Shown here in pieces: positions 4,541 to 8,301 of a stretch of 8,301 bases of DNA. The translations under genes and the position numbers were made by a program. The DNA is from Deltaproteobacteria bacterium (GTDB lineage: Bacteria; Desulfobacterota; Syntrophia; Syntrophales; UBA2210). The first letter of the stretch is position 1. The number at the start of each line of letters is the position of its first letter. The stretch lies in NCBI GenBank assembly GCA_019314085.1, contig JAFCZZ010000052.1:1-8301 (forward strand), in the 5' to 3' direction. Below the pieces are notes generated by a model. That model did not search any database, was not told the origin of the DNA, and saw nothing but the letters and a program-made list of their open reading frames with translations.

Positions 4541-7500
4541 TTAAACCGCTCGCCTAGTCCTCACGATGAGCACGATCACGGCTAACGCCAGCAGCGCGCC
4601 GATCACGATTATCACCCAGATCCAGATGGGAGTGGCGGCTGGCGCTGGCTCGGCCCACTCGGGAATGGTGGTGAACAGGCTCTCAGCCCATGGGCTCGTC
4701 CAGTCAGCGCCCGAGCCCTGCACCCTCCAGTGATAGGTGGTGTCGTAGTCCAGGGCAGCAGCAGGCTGGTAGGTCTGCTGCACGCCCAGGGACTCATCGA
4801 TCACCGGGCTGCCGAACGCCGGATCGTCATCCACCTGCAGGGTGTAGCCGGTGGCATCCTCGATGCCACTCCACCTGAAGAGCGGCCTGATGCCGACATC
4901 AGTGGCACCGGACTCAGGTGAGATCAGATCAGGAGCGGCATGCAGTTCCACCGCCTCAACGGTGAAGGACTGCGTCTCACACCATGGCCCCTGGTGGTCA
5001 TTGGTACCAGGTGTGGTCCCACCGTGCTGGGCCACCCGCACCCGCCAGTAGTAGGTCTCACCGTCGGTGAGAGTGCCCACCGGTAAGGTATTCTCACACT
5101 GCAGCGAGCCGGTCCTCGCTAACCAAATCCTGTTGAGCATCATCGGGTCGCGGGCCACGATCACGTCGTAAGTCATGGCGCCAGTGACCGGCAGCCACTG
5201 GAGCTGCAGCGGCTCGCCAGTGGCGGTGTTGTTGCTGGGAACGATGGCCCCATCGGCAGGCCAGGTCGTCGCTGGCGGCGTCAGGAAGGCGGCGGTGTCG
5301 AGCCAGTTCCTCACCAGGTCTGGCACCGCGCCGGAATTCACGCAGAACAGGTCGGCACCGGCGTCGCTGTAGACCACCTCAAACACCCCATTGCGGCCCC
5401 ACAAGGCACCAAGATCCTGTATCACCGCAAACGGGTTGACGGCAGGAACTACACCAGCGGCGATGGAATCTAGCCTCCACAGGCCTAGGTAGGGCTCCTG
5501 GTCGGTCACGAGCTCGGGGCTCCAGGTGCCTCTCATTTCACCGCCGCCAAACAGCGGAGCGCCGAAGCAGGCGTAGAGAGCATTTCCCGTCATCCCGTCG
5601 ACGCCGTCAAGGCCGGGTATGTACACCAGATCAATGGCCGGTATGCCAAACGCCTGCACTACCGGAAGCCCCGCCACTGCCGCAGGAACGCAGCCCGTCC
5701 TCACCCAAGTCTCGTCCGTTGCGCTCAGGTCACCGCGATAGACATCGTTCCAGGCTGCGCCCACGGTGTGGACATAGATCAGCGAGTCCGCCGCGCCATC
5801 GAAGGTGGGCGAGAACTTGCAGTCTATGTAGCCCGGAGCAACTGCAATTGCACCCCAGCCAGCGGCCTGGGTGCTGCCGCTGCCCCACTGGGCAAAGCTG
5901 GCGCCGCCATCGCTTGAGATCAGCATCTCGAGCATGCCGGTGGAGCTGGTAATACCAGCCGCCACATAGGGCGCATCGGCATAGCTGTCCGGCACCCGCA
6001 GCGACCATATCCTGGCACCCAGCGCGCCCAAGTCTGTCCAAGTAGCGCCGCCATCCTTGGTCACATAGATGTGGCCGGTGATGTCGCCGACGAAGATGTC
6101 GGTGGCGCTGCCAGCGGCAATGGCGGTCATCCTCTTGGTGACCGGCAGCGTTGGGTCAACTGGCGTGCCGATGAAGGTCTCACCATTGTCCGTGGATACC
6201 AGCACCTTTGTCCCGGTGGTCCCGGTATCCAGCAGCACGATGGTGCCATCTGGAGCTGCCGCCACCTGCGTCACATCCTGCCAGCGGTCAACCCGCTTCC
6301 AGCTCAGGCCCTTGTCCCAGGTCTTGAAGGTGCTCTCCCACGGGCCAACGCCGTCATCGCAGGTGATGATCCCAGTCTGGCCGTCCAGCCACACCATGTC
6401 GTTGACGTTCGTCCTGAAGTTCTCGCTGGTGAGACAGGTGTCAGACCAGCTTGCACCCCAGTCATCGGAGCGGCTGACACAGCACAGGTCACCAGGGGTA
6501 AACAGCGTAGCCAGGTCTGCGGTGGCGGCATACACGGTGTTGCCGGTGCCGGTATAGGCGAGCAGCACGCCAACGGTGTTGCTGACGGTGCCTATCGGCC
6601 CGCCATTGCCCTCGATCCAGGACGGCGCGCTCCAGGTCTGGCTGCGGACATCGTAGTTGTAGGTGATGGGCACGTTGTAGCAGCCAATGATTATCTGAGC
6701 CCGCGTATAGTTCCCGGAGCTTACCAGGCCGGCGACATCGCGGTTGTTGGCAGGCAGGGTTGATGCCGCCATAGTATCTGCCCAGGCACCGGCAGCGGGG
6801 TCATACCAGAACAGAGCGCCGTTAGTACCTACGTCGCGAACGCCCACAAAGAACTGGTATGGGGCGGGCGCCGCGCCGACGGGATTGAAGTCGTCGGGCA
6901 GGGCGATAACCGCACTCGTGCTTGCGACCGGACCCGGAAGCTGATCTACAGTGACAGGACCCCCAGCCGGGAACCCGGCCGTTATCAGCGCCGTCTGGGC
7001 ATAGGTCACGCCGCCCTGCACGTTGACGCCCACCATGTATAGGGCGTTCTGCGGCGGGCACTCCAGGGCCAGGGTGGCGTCACCGATAGCCGCAGCCGAA
7101 GGTGCAGCCGTCCACCCACTCCAGCCGGTATTGGGCCCCTGCCAGCTTGCGTAATAGGTGGTGGTTGCGGTTAAAGCGGCGTTCCAAGTGATGCCAACCA
7201 CCACTGTTCCACCGGTAAGCAGGGCGTTGAAGTTGGGCGTCAGGGCCATGGCGTTTGCCACATCGACACCCACCGCATCTGCATTGAGACAGCTCAATGT
7301 TGCCGGGATTCTGACCCAGTTCACACCCCTATCGGTGGAGGTGTAAACCACGCCGTCGCTCCCCAGCACCACCACCGTGCCGTCGCTGGAGTAGTTGGGT
7401 GATATGGCGATAGCAACGCCGGTCCCAGCTGCTAGCACAGGAGGGGCGCCGGCAGTGAAGGTGTTGGTGCCCAGGTTATAGGTCGCATAGACAGCCCCCG

Positions 7501-8089
7501 AGGCATCGCCCACGATATCGATCACGCATGTGGTGTCATCGCTGACGACCTCGGTCACCCCGGTCACAGCTATGGCCCCCGTGTCACCAGCGGCCAGCGG
7601 GATAGCGACCGTCGTCCCCACAGCAGCATTCATCGGAATGTTGAAGTTGGGGCTCACCTGGCCGGCAACACCTGCCTGGTTGGTGTAGGTGATGGTTAGC
7701 GTCTCGGGCAACAGATCACCGCCGTCCGTCCCTCCCGTGGTCACGAGCGCAGTTAGCGTCTCCGCTGGCACTCCGACCATCGTGATAGCTGGCAGTGCCT
7801 CCCAGCGGTAGCCGCCATCGTCCGACCGGTACACCTCAATGCTGTTATCGGCACCAGCGTTAGCATCGGCCAGCACGAACACGGTGTTGCCGCTAACATC
7901 GATGTCGATGATCTGACCAACTCCCGCTGGCAGCCCGTGGAGCGGGAAGTCGCCTTCCACGCTGCTCCACGCCAGGTCCTCGGCAGCCGCAGGCGGCGCC
8001 GTTGGCGCGGCGACGAGTGCCACCCCGGCCACCAGGACCAGGGCCAGCATCAGGAAGGCCGCACCCGACCATTTGGATTTTGTTTTCAC
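4541..8089 (-). CDS. Large Asp-box (BNR) beta-propeller surface protein with two Fn3-like domains and C-terminal membrane anchor
   Basis: This is an exported, membrane-anchored cell-surface protein; its ligand or enzymatic activity is unknown. An N-terminal signal (basic start, hydrophobic 10-28, likely cleavage near AAAE37) leads into about 900 residues with at least seven Asp-box motifs of S/T-x-D-x-G-x-x-W type. Examples are SDDGGYRW (about 89), STDRGVNW (251), SDDWGASW (541), WDKGLSW (591), STDNGETF (632), TKDGGATW (677) and SSDGGASF (725). These mark sialidase/photosystem-assembly-like propellers. I see no convincing sialidase Arg triad. Residues about 935-1044 and 1055-1142 are Fn3-like (YDVIVARDP, YYWRVRVA; YTLQVDDDP, YHWRVQGSG). 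A single membrane helix (about 1154-1176) and an RTRRAV tail end the protein. The composition is Ala/Gly/Thr-rich. The start is GTG, five bases after AGAGGAGG; no in-frame ATG fits upstream. Large size and anchoring suggest an S-layer-like or adhesive role, which is inference. Confidence 0.88.
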   Translation of the reverse strand: MKTKSKWSGAAFLMLALVLVAGVALVAAPTAPPAAAEDLAWSSVEGDFPLHGLPAGVGQIIDIDVSGNTVFVLADANAGADNSIEVYRSDDGGYRWEALPAITMVGVPAETLTALVTTGGTDGGDLLPETLTITYTNQAGVAGQVSPNFNIPMNAAVGTTVAIPLAAGDTGAIAVTGVTEVVSDDTTCVIDIVGDASGAVYATYNLGTNTFTAGAPPVLAAGTGVAIAISPNYSSDGTVVVLGSDGVVYTSTDRGVNWVRIPATLSCLNADAVGVDVANAMALTPNFNALLTGGTVVVGITWNAALTATTTYYASWQGPNTGWSGWTAAPSAAAIGDATLALECPPQNALYMVGVNVQGGVTYAQTALITAGFPAGGPVTVDQLPGPVASTSAVIALPDDFNPVGAAPAPYQFFVGVRDVGTNGALFWYDPAAGAWADTMAASTLPANNRDVAGLVSSGNYTRAQIIIGCYNVPITYNYDVRSQTWSAPSWIEGNGGPIGTVSNTVGVLLAYTGTGNTVYAATADLATLFTPGDLCCVSRSDDWGASWSDTCLTSENFRTNVNDMVWLDGQTGIITCDDGVGPWESTFKTWDKGLSWKRVDRWQDVTQVAAAPDGTIVLLDTGTTGTKVLVSTDNGETFIGTPVDPTLPVTKRMTAIAAGSATDIFVGDITGHIYVTKDGGATWTDLGALGARIWSLRVPDSYADAPYVAAGITSSTGMLEMLISSDGGASFAQWGSGSTQAAGWGAIAVAPGYIDCKFSPTFDGAADSLIYVHTVGAAWNDVYRGDLSATDETWVRTGCVPAAVAGLPVVQAFGIPAIDLVYIPGLDGVDGMTGNALYACFGAPLFGGGEMRGTWSPELVTDQEPYLGLWRLDSIAAGVVPAVNPFAVIQDLGALWGRNGVFEVVYSDAGADLFCVNSGAVPDLVRNWLDTAAFLTPPATTWPADGAIVPSNNTATGEPLQLQWLPVTGAMTYDVIVARDPMMLNRIWLARTGSLQCENTLPVGTLTDGETYYWRVRVAQHGGTTPGTNDHQGPWCETQSFTVEAVELHAAPDLISPESGATDVGIRPLFRWSGIEDATGYTLQVDDDPAFGSPVIDESLGVQQTYQPAAALDYDTTYHWRVQGSGADWTSPWAESLFTTIPEWAEPAPAATPIWIWVIIVIGALLALAVIVLIVRTRRAV

Positions 8090-8136
8090 TGTATCCTCCT
8101 CTTTAGCCCCTTAAAAGGGGCGGAGCTGTCGTTCAT
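8086..8136 (-). CDS. Possible 16-residue leader peptide overlapping the GTG start of the surface protein gene
   Basis: An ATG at 8136-8134 opens MNDSSAPFKGLKRRIQ and stops at TGA 8088-8086, so stop and GTG start share four bases (GTGA), the usual layout of translational coupling. The reading frame spans the hairpin at 8106-8121 and the downstream Shine-Dalgarno. Its own ribosome binding site is weak (AAGG, about 15 bases upstream). An open frame this short can easily arise by chance. Confidence 0.25.
   Translation of the reverse strand: MNDSSAPFKGLKRRIQ
8106..8121 (-). promoter_or_regulatory. Perfect 16-base palindrome just upstream of the surface protein's ribosome binding site
   Basis: GCCCCTT-AA-AAGGGGC ends about six bases before AGAGGAGG on the minus strand. 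As RNA it could form a compact stem placing the Shine-Dalgarno immediately 3' of the helix. As DNA it could be an operator. Confidence 0.45.
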
Positions 8137-8181
8137 GGGTCAGCGTCTTACCTTATCTCATACCCTATAAGCATCCCCCCT

Positions 8182-8201
8182 TTCTCTAAGATTCTCTAAG
8201 A
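8182..8201. repeat. Exact 10-bp tandem repeat
   Basis: TTCTCTAAGA occurs twice in direct succession. It covers the stop codon of the possible partial gene at the right edge and lies about 93-112 bases upstream of the surface protein's GTG. The 107-bp gap from that stop to the GTG shows no convincing promoter, although AT-rich bases around 8140-8170 are a possible location. Confidence 0.5.
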
Positions 8202-8301
8202 TACAAGCTCGACACCTCTCACATCTGAGGCCTCCTCCTCTGTCGAGCCCAAGCCTACAATCAGCGGTCTGCCGTGATAGGTCCGCCAGAGCCACCTGCC
8301 G
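8196..8301 (-). CDS. Possible C-terminal end of an unidentified gene, cut by the right edge
   Basis: In the frame whose last full codon is 8300-8298, the minus strand reads GRWLWRTYHGRPLIVGLGST then EEEASDVRGVELVS and ends at TAG (8198-8196). The composition looks protein-like, with a balanced mix of hydrophobic and charged residues. One other minus frame is also open here (to a TGA near 8158) but reads as a low-complexity Arg/Cys-rich peptide, so I prefer this one. Only 34 residues are visible, and no function can be assigned. Confidence 0.4.
   Translation of the reverse strand, partial: GRWLWRTYHGRPLIVGLGSTEEEASDVRGVELVS

Noticed and set aside
6071..6763. 230-residue open frame on the plus strand opposite the Asp-box protein
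   Set aside because: The opposite strand carries conserved Asp-box motifs and a continuous 1182-codon frame. The plus-strand product has biased composition and no recognisable domain.
8158..8301. Alternative open minus-strand frame with a CERCRAC motif at the right edge
   Set aside because: The peptide is Arg/Gly/Cys-rich and low in complexity. The neighbouring frame ending at 8196 gives a more ordinary protein sequence. Neither is proven.

Overview
All recognisable genes lie on the minus strand, so transcription runs right to left. In that order they are: the possible tail of an unidentified gene (8301-8196), a large Asp-box surface protein (8089-4541), a zinc-finger/helix-turn-helix protein (4391-3504), an ER-type (SipW-like) signal peptidase I (3280-2786), and a TasA/camelysin-like secreted protein with a PKD domain (2733-286). 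A ribosome binding site for one more minus-strand gene sits at the left edge.

The organism is a bacterium with GC-rich coding DNA and much more AT-rich control regions. Clean Shine-Dalgarno sites, a near-consensus sigma-70 promoter and intrinsic-terminator-type hairpins are visible. SipW/TasA-type secretion, a huge Asp-box surface protein with a single C-terminal membrane anchor, and no LPXTG-type or S-layer-homology anchor would fit Chloroflexota, possibly Dehalococcoidia. That placement is recollection plus inference, not proof.

The best supported functional unit is signal peptidase plus TasA-like protein. The peptidase has the Ser/His (not Ser/Lys) arrangement of SipW. The protein just downstream starts with the matching signal region (GTWA|YFTDIETS..AGTLDL), nearly superimposable on that of Bacillus TasA. 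This resembles the B. subtilis sipW-tasA unit, but the substrate is about three times larger: its TasA-like fold appears to be interrupted by an inserted beta-domain and is followed by PKD and Ig-like modules. The left-edge leader is a near copy of the one before the TasA-like gene, so a second substrate gene may follow.

The most interesting non-coding part is the roughly 107-nt leader of the peptidase gene. A TTGACA-17-TAACAT promoter would start the RNA at a perfect 7-bp hairpin. A long bulged stem-loop follows, and then a perfect 8-bp hairpin that buries the Shine-Dalgarno. The last two share a strand and exclude each other, the layout of an RNA switch. Upstream lies a protein with three CxxC...CxxxC fingers, two helix-turn-helix segments and two A_AAA_AAG slippery heptamers between its finger and LuxR-type halves. 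It may regulate the neighbouring operon.

The right half is one 1182-residue Asp-box surface protein with its own terminator and a possible translationally coupled leader peptide. No RNA genes, mobile elements or CRISPR arrays were seen.
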